36,821 nucleotides of DNA from a bacterium. GTDB taxonomy: Bacteria; UBA8248. The position numbers were made by a program, and so were the translations under genes. Under the pieces are notes generated by a model, which saw nothing but the letters and a program-made list of their open reading frames with translations, had not been told where the DNA came from and made no database searches. The DNA lies in the NCBI GenBank assembly GCA_030922375.1, contig JAVEPB010000129.1, forward strand, positions 1 through 36,821. The letters run 5' to 3'. Below, piece by piece: positions 16,219 to 23,955 of this stretch (within the stretch, counting starts at the first letter, position 1; every line of letters begins with the position of its first letter).

Positions 16219-17214
16219 ATGGCTGGCGATAAGGTACGTCTGGCTTCGATTGGCCTGGGCTGGTGGGGCGGCATGCTGGTGGACTCGGTGAACAGGAGCG
16301 GGGCCGCCGAGGTCGTTAGCTGCTTCGCGAGGAGCGAGGACAGCCGGAAGGCGTTCGCCGAAAAATTCGGTTGCCGCCAGGCGGCGAGCCTCGACGAGTT
16401 GTTGGGCGACCCGGAGGTGGAGGGCGTCCTCATCGCCACCCCGCACTCGACCCATCCCGACATGATTTGCGACGCGGCCTCGGCGGGCAAGCACGTTTTC
16501 GTCGAAAAGCCGCTGACGCTCACCGTGGCTGAGGGGAAGCGGGGCTACGAGGCGACGCAGAAAGCGGGCGTCACCCTTCAGGTGGGCCACAACCGCCGCC
16601 GCCAGGGGGCGAACCGGCGGATTCGCGAGATGATCGACGGCGGCGAGCTGGGGATGCTCCACCAGCTCGAGGCGAATCTCTCGCTGCCGATGGGTCAGAA
16701 CCCGGGGCCGGGCTGGCGCAACGACCCCAAGGAGGTTCCCACGGGCGGGCTGACCGGCCTGGGGGTTCACATGATCGACAACCTCCATTACCTGGCCGGG
16801 CCGGTGAAGCGGGTCTGCTCCTTCAGCAAACAGCTGCTCGGCGCGGGGAACATCGACGACGCCACAACGGTCGTCCTCGAGTTCGAGAGCGGACCGCTGG
16901 GCTACTTCAGCTGCTCGCTCGTTTTGCCGAAAATCTGCATGACCGCCGCCTTCGGGACCGAGGCCAGCGCCTGGGCGGACGAGGAGGGCTCGAAGCTCTA
17001 CGTTCAGAAAAAAGATCAGCAGGCTCGCGAGGATGTGCCCGTGGAGGCGGGCGACGCCCTGGCGGATCAGATGGCCGAGTTCGCGCGCTGTGTTCGCGGG
17101 GGAGGCGCTCCCGAGACGGGCGGCCCCGAGGGGATCGAGGTCGTGGCGGTCCAGGAGGCCATCATCGAGAGCGCGGCGAGCGGAAAAGTGGTCGAGGTAT
17201 CTCAGTACAGATAG
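16219..17214 (+). CDS. Gfo/Idh/MocA-family NAD(P)-dependent oxidoreductase
   Basis: A 331-residue two-domain oxidoreductase. The N-terminal Rossmann domain has VRLASIGLGWWGGMLVDSV, LIATPHSTHPDM and the signature KHVFVEKPLTLT with the conserved EKP lysine near residue 99. The C-terminal alpha/beta domain has VGHNRRRQGANRRIREMI and the catalytic-type segment GGLTGLGVHMIDNLHYL, where the His near residue 184 is the usual proton donor. Members oxidise or reduce sugars, inositols or related polyols with NAD(P); the substrate is not readable here. GGAGGGAGAG precedes the ATG. Three copies of a (G/A)GTACAG(A)-type word lie between its end and chrA. Confidence 0.92.
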   Translation: MAGDKVRLASIGLGWWGGMLVDSVNRSGAAEVVSCFARSEDSRKAFAEKFGCRQAASLDELLGDPEVEGVLIATPHSTHPDMICDAASAGKHVFVEKPLTLTVAEGKRGYEATQKAGVTLQVGHNRRRQGANRRIREMIDGGELGMLHQLEANLSLPMGQNPGPGWRNDPKEVPTGGLTGLGVHMIDNLHYLAGPVKRVCSFSKQLLGAGNIDDATTVVLEFESGPLGYFSCSLVLPKICMTAAFGTEASAWADEEGSKLYVQKKDQQAREDVPVEAGDALADQMAEFARCVRGGGAPETGGPEGIEVVAVQEAIIESAASGKVVEVSQYR

Positions 17215-17271
17215 CTGGCCGGTACAGAAAACCCGGTCGGTACAGAAAGCCCCAAGCCACGGAGGCTCCCC

Positions 17272-18450
17272 GTGAGCGGTAACTTCCTCGAGGTACTGCG
17301 CGTCTTCACTCGGCTGGGCTTCATTTCCTTTGGCGGGCCGACCGCGCATCTGGGTTTTTACAGGGAAGAGATCGTCAAGCGGCGGGGCTGGGTGGATGAG
17401 CGCGCCTTCGCCGACCTCGTCGGGCTCTGCCAGTCGCTCCCCGGCCCGGCCAGCAGCCAGGTCGGCTTCGCCCTCGGCATAGCCCGCTGTGGCATACCGG
17501 GCGGCCTCGCCGCCTGGCTGGGTTTCACGCTGCCCTCGGCGGCGTTGCTGGTGTTTTTCGCCATGGGGCTTCCGGCCCTCCAGGGGGCCTTCGGCGCGAG
17601 TTGGCTGGGCGGGCTCAAGATCGCCGCCGTCGCCGTCGTCGCCCGCGCGGTCTGGGGGATGGCGGGGAACCTTTGTCCGGACCGCCCCCGCGCCACCATC
17701 GCTCTCGCCGCCGCCATCGCCGCGCTCGGGGCGAGTGGCCCCGGCGTCCAGATATTCATCATCGCGGGCGGTGCGATTCTTGGCCGGCTCCTGCTTCCCC
17801 CGGGCGAGGAATCGCGCTCCGCCCCCCTTGGCCTCGCCATATCGAGGCGGACCGCCGTAATCTGTCTCGTCTCGTTTTTCATCCTGCTCGCCGGGCTTCC
17901 CGTTCTGGCGCAGATTTATCCAAATCCCGCGCTCGCCCGCTTCGACAGCTTTTACCGCACCGGCTCCCTCGTCTTCGGCGGAGGCCACGTGGTCCTCCCC
18001 CTGATTCAGGCCGAGGTGGTTCCGCCCGGCTGGGTGGATGGCGAGAGCTTCATGGCGGGCTACGGCGCGGCCCAAGCCGTCCCAGGGCCCTTGTTCACCT
18101 TCGCCGCCTACCTCGGGGCGGTCATGTCCTCGGCCCCGGCCGGCCTCTCCGGCGCGGCGATTTGTCTCGTAGGGGTGTTCTTGCCCTCATGGCTCATCGT
18201 GATCGGGGCGCTTCCGTTCTGGGACGAACTCCGCGCCCGCCCGGGGGTCCAGTCCGCCCTGCGCGGGCTGAACGCCGCCGTGGTCGGCCTCCTTCTCGCC
18301 GCCCTTTACAACCCCGTCTGGACCAGTGCCGTTCACAAGCCCGCCGATTTCGCTCTTGCCCTCGCCGCCTTCGGGCTGCTCACCTACTGGCAGTGCCCAC
18401 CCTGGCTGGTGGTGTTGCTGGCCGCCGCCGCGGGATATTTTATCGGATAG
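17272..18450 (+). CDS. chrA: ChrA-type chromate efflux transporter
   Basis: A 392-residue membrane protein with the two homologous halves of the CHR family. The first half has RLGFISFGGPTAHLGFYREEIV and LCQSLPGPASSQVGFALG. The second has YRTGSLVFGGGHVVLPLIQAE, then GYGAAQAVPGPLFTFAAYLGA. Each half is followed by several hydrophobic helices. ChrA proteins export chromate, often by exchange, and many environmental members have no proven substrate. The start is GTG at 17272, with GGAGG six bases upstream. No chrB regulator is nearby. A tandem hairpin array begins directly at its stop codon. Confidence 0.9.
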   Translation: MSGNFLEVLRVFTRLGFISFGGPTAHLGFYREEIVKRRGWVDERAFADLVGLCQSLPGPASSQVGFALGIARCGIPGGLAAWLGFTLPSAALLVFFAMGLPALQGAFGASWLGGLKIAAVAVVARAVWGMAGNLCPDRPRATIALAAAIAALGASGPGVQIFIIAGGAILGRLLLPPGEESRSAPLGLAISRRTAVICLVSFFILLAGLPVLAQIYPNPALARFDSFYRTGSLVFGGGHVVLPLIQAEVVPPGWVDGESFMAGYGAAQAVPGPLFTFAAYLGAVMSSAPAGLSGAAICLVGVFLPSWLIVIGALPFWDELRARPGVQSALRGLNAAVVGLLLAALYNPVWTSAVHKPADFALALAAFGLLTYWQCPPWLVVLLAAAAGYFIG

Positions 18451-18622
18451 GGAGCTATAGCTCCCTGTAAAGCCGAAGGGCTTCCTGCTGAGCTATAGCT
18501 CCCTGTTGAGCCGAAGGGCTTCCTGTAAAGCCGAAGGCATCCTGTCGCGGCGCGACCGCCCTGTTGAGCCGAAGGGCTCCCTGTTATGCTGATGCGCATC
18601 CTGTTGAGCCGAATACGGCTCC
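18451..18622 (+). repeat. Tandem array of 18-20-bp units, each a different mini-hairpin plus CCTGT
   Basis: The word CCTGT (once CCTGC) recurs at 18464, 18484, 18502, 18522, 18541, 18560, 18580 and 18600, so the period is 18-20 bases. Between the words lie short palindromes that differ in sequence but keep the fold: GAGCTATAGCTC, AGCCGAAGGGCT (several times), GTCGCGGCGCGAC, ATGCTGATGCGCAT and GAGCCGAATACGGCTC. The array starts at the chrA stop and ends about 30 bases before the VOC gene. Function is unknown; a CRISPR is excluded because spacing and unit type do not fit. Confidence 0.8.
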
Positions 18623-18653
18623 GCAATCATCGAACTTTTGGAGGAAACACGAA

Positions 18654-19046
18654 ATGGCCGTCTACGGAGGTTTTCACCATGTCCACCTCGTCAGCCGCGA
18701 CCCCGAAGCCTCGGCGGCGTGGTACCAGGAGGCCCTCGGCGCCGAGGTCGCGGGCCGCTCCGTGAAGAAAAACTCTCTCAGCATCACGCTGACCCTCGGC
18801 GAGGCGAGGCTCTCGGTGCGCGGGCTCCGGGCGGGCGAGGACCCGGTCCCTGACGAAACTCCCGCCGTCCTCGGCATCAACCACATCGGTCTCATGGTGG
18901 ATGACATCGAGGGCGCGATTAAGCGGGTCGTCGATTGCGGCGGCGGGCTCACCGATCCCGTTCACACCGGCTCCAGCGGCAACCTCGTCGCCTTCGTCCA
19001 GACCCCCGAAGGCGTCGCGATCGAGTTTTTACAGCCCAAAAGCTGA
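18654..19046 (+). CDS. VOC-family (glyoxalase/dioxygenase-like) protein
   Basis: A 130-residue single vicinal-oxygen-chelate protein with two beta-alpha-beta-beta-beta modules. The first carries GGFHHVHLVSRDPEASAAWYQEALGAE and the second INHIGLMVDDIEGAIKRVVDCGG, ending TPEGVAIEFLQPK. Likely metal ligands are the His in HHVHL, the His in NHIGL and the Glu in AIEFLQ. The family includes lyases, dioxygenases and resistance proteins, and the activity is not readable. The ATG at 18654 has TTGGAGGAAAC upstream; the longer frame to 18564 runs into the repeat array and is rejected. It lies 100 bases before the acyl-CoA dehydrogenase. Confidence 0.88.
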   Translation: MAVYGGFHHVHLVSRDPEASAAWYQEALGAEVAGRSVKKNSLSITLTLGEARLSVRGLRAGEDPVPDETPAVLGINHIGLMVDDIEGAIKRVVDCGGGLTDPVHTGSSGNLVAFVQTPEGVAIEFLQPKS

Positions 19047-19146
19047 TCCGCGCCAAGGCGGCGCACTCACAAAATCACCACCGCCCGCGAGGCCGGCTTG
19101 ATGGAAATTCCCGGTTAAAGCGGAACCTGGAAAAAAGAGGACGACC

Positions 19147-20346
19147 ATGGATTTTCAGCTCTCAGGGCCCCAGCTCGCCATCCAGGAGATGGTCCGCGAG
19201 TTCGTCCGGCGCGATGTGATTCCCGTCGCACAGGAAAGAGACCGGATTCCCGACCCCGGCGAAGCCTATCCCTGGGAGCTGGTCCGGAAGGCCTCGCGCC
19301 TCGGGTTGCGGACCCTGGGCTTGCCCGAGCGCCTCGGGGGAAGGGGCGGGGATTTCCTGACCCTCCTCATCGTCTGCGAGGAGATGGCCTACGGCGATCT
19401 GGGCCTCGCCGAGAGCTTCGACACCACCCTGTCCTGGAGCCAGGTCATGTCGCGGCTCATGACCGAAGAGCAGCAGGCGCGTTTCATCCCGCCCTTCCTC
19501 GAGGACGACACTTATATGCTGGCCCAGGGCCTCACCGAGCCCGACGCCGGCTCCGACAACCTTTTGCCCAACGAAGACCCCAAATCCGGCGTCTCCACCA
19601 CCGCGCGGCGCGAGGGGGACGAATGGGTCATCAACGGCCGCAAGCACTTCATCGCCAACGGCGAGATCGCCAAGCTGGTCTTCCTCACCACCCGCACCGA
19701 TTCCGCCAGGAGCATCATGGAGGGGACCACCCTCTTCGCCGTCCCCGCCGGGGCGCCCGGCTTCACTACGGGCCGGGTGCACGACAAGATGGGCCAGCGC
19801 CTGGCGAACAACGCCGAGCTCATTTTCGAGGATTGCCGCGTTCCCGACGCGAACCGGATCGGCGAGGTGAACGAAGGCCTGCGGAGCCTGGGGCGGGTCA
19901 GCTTCGCCAACGTGCTGAAAACCGCGGGCACCGCCCTCGGCGTGGCGCGCGCGGCCTACGACGCCGCCCTCGGCTATTCCCGGGAGCGCGTCCAGGGCGG
20001 CCGCCCCATCATCGAGCACCAGGCCGTCGGGTCGATGCTGGCCGACATGCTGATGAAGATCGAAGCCTCCCGCAGCCTGATCTGGCGACTGGGCTGGGCC
20101 GTGGATCATCAGCCAGATTTCGACCCCAACCTCCCCCGCCTCGCGAAAGTGTTTTCCTGCGAGATGGCGGTCGAGGTATCGATAAAGGCCCTTGAGATCT
20201 TCGGCGGGGCCGGCATCATGAAGGACTCCCCGATAGAAAAAATCCACCGCGACGCCGTCACCCTCCTCCACTCGGGCGGCACCCACCAAATCCTCCGGCT
20301 CAAGGTCGCCCGCGCCCTCGCCGGGGAGGATGTGAAAGGCTGGTAG
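19147..20346 (+). CDS. Acyl-CoA dehydrogenase family protein, canonical Glu not seen
   Basis: The 399-residue flavoprotein has the three acyl-CoA dehydrogenase domains. Visible marks are LRTLGLPERLGGRGGDFL, AQGLTEPDAGSDNL in the middle beta domain, VINGRKHFIANGE, and the C-terminal EIFGGAGIMKDSPIEKIHRDA. FAD-linked alpha,beta-dehydrogenation of an acyl-CoA is the family reaction. However, where most members have Y-E-G-T (the catalytic Glu), this one reads HSGGTHQ, and at the alternative position used by isovaleryl-CoA dehydrogenase the segment RVSFANVLKTAGTALG also has no Glu. It may use another base, or act on another substrate. The VOC gene lies just upstream; the ATG has a weak GGA-rich site. 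Confidence 0.88.
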   Translation: MDFQLSGPQLAIQEMVREFVRRDVIPVAQERDRIPDPGEAYPWELVRKASRLGLRTLGLPERLGGRGGDFLTLLIVCEEMAYGDLGLAESFDTTLSWSQVMSRLMTEEQQARFIPPFLEDDTYMLAQGLTEPDAGSDNLLPNEDPKSGVSTTARREGDEWVINGRKHFIANGEIAKLVFLTTRTDSARSIMEGTTLFAVPAGAPGFTTGRVHDKMGQRLANNAELIFEDCRVPDANRIGEVNEGLRSLGRVSFANVLKTAGTALGVARAAYDAALGYSRERVQGGRPIIEHQAVGSMLADMLMKIEASRSLIWRLGWAVDHQPDFDPNLPRLAKVFSCEMAVEVSIKALEIFGGAGIMKDSPIEKIHRDAVTLLHSGGTHQILRLKVARALAGEDVKGW

Positions 20347-20553
20347 CGGGTTTGATCGGGTTTTCGTGGCCGAAGGGTGAGGGGCTGCTTGTTTGATTTC
20401 TTCTTAAGCGGATTTTTTCGGTATGGGATATCTTAGATTGGTTGGCCGTGTGTTGGCGTCTCTTTCTCTTCCCTTTGTGGGGTCGTGAAAATACCAAATG
20501 TTAAATTTTCCCTCTTCTTTTTGTGTATCCCATTTCAAGTTTGGCCACCCCAA
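20347..20553. other. AT-rich left flank of the DUF3800 island
   Basis: Composition drops sharply to A/T-rich from about 20390. No gene is seen, and no clear direct repeat or tRNA marks the island border. The right flank (21217-21366) is similar and contains an AATAAT/ATTATT hairpin. Confidence 0.4.
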
Positions 20554-21204
20554 TCAACTTGTTATATGTCTTTGGGTTTGATGTTTGTATATTGAGTTGG
20601 CTCTTTCTTGCCAGGCATCCATTACTGCGCCTAACAAAAAATCACAAAGTTGGATTTGTGGTGTTTCCCTTGAACTTTTTTCTTCCACATATTTGATTGA
20701 GTTATTATTGTGGACAATTTTGATTAATTCATGGCCCAATATTTTTTCGACCACTTCGTGGGCTTTGTCATACCTTGAATGAATGGGATCCACCCATACC
20801 CGATATGTGTTTTCTCTGTTGGAAAATTTTTCAGATACCCTTTTGATTTTGTTTTCAAGAAACATTGTGAAATGTTTTCTTCTTGCCTCATCTTTGTTTT
20901 TGTGGAATTTCATATTAACGTCAGAAACTTTAATTACAATGCAATGGAATGCGAGCCAATGCCGCTTGAAAAAATAGTCAGTTAATGCCCGGTAAAAATT
21001 TTGTGCCCTGGGATTGTTCGCTTTGTTCCATTTGCATTCACCTTGATATTTGTATTGGGTTGTTAAAAATCTAAATTCCTTCCTGAAATCCCCCCGTCTT
21101 TCCCACTTCATCCAGAGGCTCCCATATCCATAGTATTCTGCGCCATGAAAGCCAGATTCGTCACAGGAAATGAGCCAATTTTGTGTTGTGAGTTTTTGGG
21201 TCAT
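20554..21204 (-). CDS. DUF3800 family protein on an AT-rich island
   Basis: The 216-residue protein starts MTQKLTTQNWLISCDESGFHG, with the Asp-Glu-Ser-Gly motif at about residues 15-18. It ends with the segment ETPQIQLCDFLLGAVMDAW, the two conserved acidic motifs I know from DUF3800, which has an RNase H-like fold proposed to be a nuclease. DUF3800 genes are frequent on phages, plasmids and defence islands. The codons are strongly A/T-rich and rich in Lys and Asn, unlike every neighbour, which points to recent transfer. A TTG start at 21216 is possible, but ATG at 21204 is preferred. No partner gene lies on the island. Confidence 0.8.
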   Translation of the reverse strand: MTQKLTTQNWLISCDESGFHGAEYYGYGSLWMKWERRGDFRKEFRFLTTQYKYQGECKWNKANNPRAQNFYRALTDYFFKRHWLAFHCIVIKVSDVNMKFHKNKDEARRKHFTMFLENKIKRVSEKFSNRENTYRVWVDPIHSRYDKAHEVVEKILGHELIKIVHNNNSIKYVEEKSSRETPQIQLCDFLLGAVMDAWQERANSIYKHQTQRHITS

Positions 21205-21366
21205 AGCTTTTTCCAAGTGATTGGGCGTGAACAGATATATTAAATAATAAATTATTACAAGGCAAGGAACTTTACTGGAAGAAGTGGTAATCTAGGGGTT
21301 TTGAAATTTTAAAGATATCCAATAACATCTATTAAGTTCACCCCCCGCCCAATAACTCGGCTCCCC

Positions 21367-23277
21367 ATGCTAACCCTCATCGACTGGACCCTGATCTTCG
21401 CCTATCTCGCCTTCGCGGTGGCGGTCGGGGTGTGGACTTCGAAAGCCTCCTCGACGAGCATCGCTTCCTATTTCGTGGCGGACCGATCGCTCCCCTGGTG
21501 GTGGGTGGGGACGAGCATGGTGGCGACGACGTTTGCCTCGGACACCCCGCTGGTGGTGGCGGGGATCGTGGCCAACCGGGGCATCTCGGGAAACTGGTTC
21601 TGGTGGGCCTGGGCGATCGGGGCGGTCGGGGTGGCGACGTTTTTCGCCCCGCTCTGGCGGCGGGCGGGGGTGGTGACGGACGCCGAGATCATCGAGCGGC
21701 GCTACGGGCCGGGCCCCGGGAGCTGGCTCCGGGGCTTTAAGGCGATCTATTCCTCCCTCGTCGTGAACCTGATTGTGATGGGCTGGGTTTTCAGGGCGAT
21801 GGGGAAGATCGCGGCCCCGTTCCTGAGGTGGGATGAAATGCTGCCGCCCGGGGTCTGGGGGGCGGTCGAGGCGGCCTGGCCCGAAATGCTGATCATGGGG
21901 ACGCTGAACGAAACCGTGACGGTGGCGGCGCTGGTGCTCCTGGTGGGGATTTATTCGAGCGCGGGCGGCGTAAGGGGCGTCATGCTGACCGACCTTTTTC
22001 AGTTCGTGATCGCGCTCTTGGGCGCGGTGATGTTCGCCTGGGTGGCGGTGGCCCACGTGGGCGGCCTCTCGGGGCTGACCGGTAAGCTGACCGAGATTTA
22101 CGGGGCGGCCGGGGCGGCTGACATCCTCTCCTTCACCCCGCCCGAGGGGGCCGAGTGGGCGGGCTGGCAGGTAATCCTGATCTATCTGTTCGTGGTCTGG
22201 TGGGCGCAGGGAAACGCGGACGGCGGGGGCTACATGGCCCAGCGGACGAGCGCGGCGGCCACCCCGGAGGACGCCCAGAAGGGGGTGCTCTGGTTCGCGG
22301 TCGTGAATTACGTCGTCCGGCCCTGGCCCTGGATCCTCATCGGCCTGGTCGGCCTCGTGCTCTTCCCGAAGGGGATGGACGCCCCGACGGGCAGTCTCGC
22401 GGCGCGGATCCTCGCCGACCGGGAGGCGGCCTATCCATTGCTCATGAGCCATCTGCTCCCGGCGGGGCTGCTCGGCATTTCACTGGTGGGGATGCTCGGG
22501 GCGTTCATGAGCACGGTGGACACCCACCTCAACTGGGGGACGAGCTATCTCATCAACGATATTTACGCCAGGTTCCTGCGCCCGGAAGCCAGTGCGCGGG
22601 AGGCCGTCCGCGCGAGCCGGGCGGTGGTGCTCCTCATGTCGCTGGGCTCGTTCGCGGTGGCGTCTCAAATCACCTCGATCGAGTGGGCCTGGAAGTTCAA
22701 CGTCTCGCTCGGCGCGGGGCTGGGGCTGCCGGTGATCCTGCGCTGGCTCTGGTGGCGGACGACGGCCTGGACCGAGGTGGCGGGAATGGTGAGCGCGTTC
22801 GCGACGGCGATGGTCCTCAACATGGGCGAGCGGCCGCCCGAGTTCGCGGTGCTCCTGCTCTGGGAGGTGGCGGTGGGAGGTGCGGCGATGCTGGCGGCGA
22901 CGCTGATCAGCCGGCCGGTGGAGCGGGAAACGCTGCGCGCCTTTTACGCGAGAGTCAGGCCGCCCGGCGCATGGGGGCCGGTCCGGGAGCCGGGCGAGTC
23001 GGCGTCGCCGGTGGGCGGGCTCCTGGTCCGGTGGGCGCTCACGAGCCTGGCCGTCTTCGCCGGGATGTTTTGCCTGGGCTCGCTGCTCATCGGCACCTGG
23101 GCGGGGGTGGCGGGCTACGCGCTTGCGCTATTCATCGCCGGCGGCGGGCTATGGATGTTTGGATGGCAGGCGCCGGGCCGGGGGGTGCCTGACCGGCGGG
23201 TCGAGGATCGGCGGGCGCTTGGCCGGGGGGCGTCTGACCGGCGGGTGAATAGTCGGCGAGGGGAGGAGAGCCCCTGA
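21367..23277 (+). CDS. Sodium:solute symporter family transporter
   Basis: The 636-residue protein has the many hydrophobic helices of the SSS (SLC5-like) family. Visible parts are DWTLIFAYLAFAVAVGVW, FVADRSLPWWWVGTSMVATTFASDTPL (the usual Na+ and substrate region of helix 1), GYMAQRTSAAATPEDA and ISLVGMLGAFMSTVDTHLNWGTSYLINDIY, which is the signature region. The substrate is not clear. The C-terminal tail is basic and contains two imperfect 45-base repeats (GRGVPDRRVEDRRAL and GRGASDRRVNSRRGE). The ATG at 21367 begins a protein with a membrane helix at residue 6; the ribosome site is weak. It converges on the OsmC gene through a shared terminator. Confidence 0.9.
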   Translation: MLTLIDWTLIFAYLAFAVAVGVWTSKASSTSIASYFVADRSLPWWWVGTSMVATTFASDTPLVVAGIVANRGISGNWFWWAWAIGAVGVATFFAPLWRRAGVVTDAEIIERRYGPGPGSWLRGFKAIYSSLVVNLIVMGWVFRAMGKIAAPFLRWDEMLPPGVWGAVEAAWPEMLIMGTLNETVTVAALVLLVGIYSSAGGVRGVMLTDLFQFVIALLGAVMFAWVAVAHVGGLSGLTGKLTEIYGAAGAADILSFTPPEGAEWAGWQVILIYLFVVWWAQGNADGGGYMAQRTSAAATPEDAQKGVLWFAVVNYVVRPWPWILIGLVGLVLFPKGMDAPTGSLAARILADREAAYPLLMSHLLPAGLLGISLVGMLGAFMSTVDTHLNWGTSYLINDIYARFLRPEASAREAVRASRAVVLLMSLGSFAVASQITSIEWAWKFNVSLGAGLGLPVILRWLWWRTTAWTEVAGMVSAFATAMVLNMGERPPEFAVLLLWEVAVGGAAMLAATLISRPVERETLRAFYARVRPPGAWGPVREPGESASPVGGLLVRWALTSLAVFAGMFCLGSLLIGTWAGVAGYALALFIAGGGLWMFGWQAPGRGVPDRRVEDRRALGRGASDRRVNSRRGEESP

Positions 23278-23316
23278 AATGAGGAATTAAATTCGGGGAA
23301 TGAAATCGGGACGGGA

Positions 23317-23357
23317 AAAAAATCCCCCGCGCCGGCGAAAGACGCGGGGGATTTTTT
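23317..23357. terminator. Bidirectional terminator between convergent genes
   Basis: CCCCCGCG (23324-23331) pairs with CGCGGGGG (23343-23350). It is followed by ATTTTTTT on the plus strand and, on the minus strand, by ATTTTTTTCCCG, so both the symporter and the OsmC gene can end here. Confidence 0.9.
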
Positions 23358-23374
23358 TGTGTGCCGCGTAAAAT

Positions 23375-23851
23375 CTATTCGTCCACTTCCTCGAACTCGG
23401 CCGTGTGCTCGACGATGATCCCGCGCTGAACGCTCTGGCTCGCGGGACACCCCAGGTCGTGGACCGACAGCGCGCGCTCGGCTTCCTCGCGCTTGCCCTT
23501 GGGGATTCGCACCTTGTAGTTGATCTTGATCTTGGTGATCAGCGCCATGCCGTCCACGTCCTCGATAACTCCCTCTACGTGGCCGACGAGATTGTCCGGT
23601 GAACTCGTTATCCCACGCGCATCCAGCGCGCCTCCCATATTGCCGGTGAGTCAGCCGGCGACGGCGGCGACGAGATGGTCCAGCGTCGCGGGCCGCTCCA
23701 CTTCCGGTTTTGCCTTGTAGTAGTTCATGATGCCGCCGTGGATCCCGTAGGGGATCGCCTCCTCGGGGAAGGCCTCGAGGTAGGCGGTTTTCATCCCCTT
23801 CCCGGGCTCTTTCACCACCCGGGCCTTGGTGACGTGAACGACTTCTCCCAT
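23375..23851 (-). CDS. OsmC-like selenoprotein (in-frame UGA read as selenocysteine)
   Basis: Reading through one in-frame TGA (23651-23653) gives a single 158-residue OsmC/Ohr-like protein. The ATG at 23851 has AAGGAGA seven bases upstream. The UGA is residue 67 in LDHLVAAVAG-U-LTGNMGGALDARGI, the place where OsmC proteins have the reactive cysteine (A-A-x-x-x-C-L-T-type motif). The second family cysteine is kept as Cys135 in SVHDLGCPAS. Seen: the frame is uninterrupted on both sides and both halves are family-like. Known: the first Cys is the peroxidatic one, and Sec-OsmC forms have, to my knowledge, been reported. Inferred: it reduces hydroperoxides with a selenol. Ordinary gene calling would give two false genes here. 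Confidence 0.85.
23615..23631 (-). promoter_or_regulatory. Bacterial-type SECIS hairpin
   Basis: A 6-bp stem GCGCGC/GCGCGT (last pair G-U) closes a five-base loop TGGAT. The loop starts 26 bases after the UGA, within the 16-37-base window usual for SelB-dependent insertion, and has G in its first two or three bases as required. It lies in the coding region, as bacterial SECIS elements do. Confidence 0.65.
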
Positions 23852-23955
23852 CGGTTGTCTCCTTTTCGATGAAGTGTTTTGAGGGGAGGGATCATACCAC
23901 CTGCTTTTTTGGAGCGATACGGCCCAAGGAGATGATTCCGGCCGGGCGCATCTCG

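Noticed and set aside
16099-18075. 658-codon minus-strand frame across the oxidoreductase and chrA
   Set aside because: It spans two well-supported plus-strand genes and has shadow composition with no recognisable domain.
18451-18622. CRISPR array
   Set aside because: Units are only 18-20 bases, the conserved part is about five bases, and the intervening parts are palindromes rather than unique spacers.
21370-22452. Long minus-strand frame opposite the symporter
   Set aside because: Antisense to clear membrane-transporter sequence, with Arg/His/Pro-rich composition.
23375-23638. The 3' half of the OsmC gene as a separate 87-residue gene, or the locus as a pseudogene
   Set aside because: The two halves are in one frame, separated only by a TGA exactly at the reactive-Cys position. 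A SECIS-like hairpin follows and no other damage is present.
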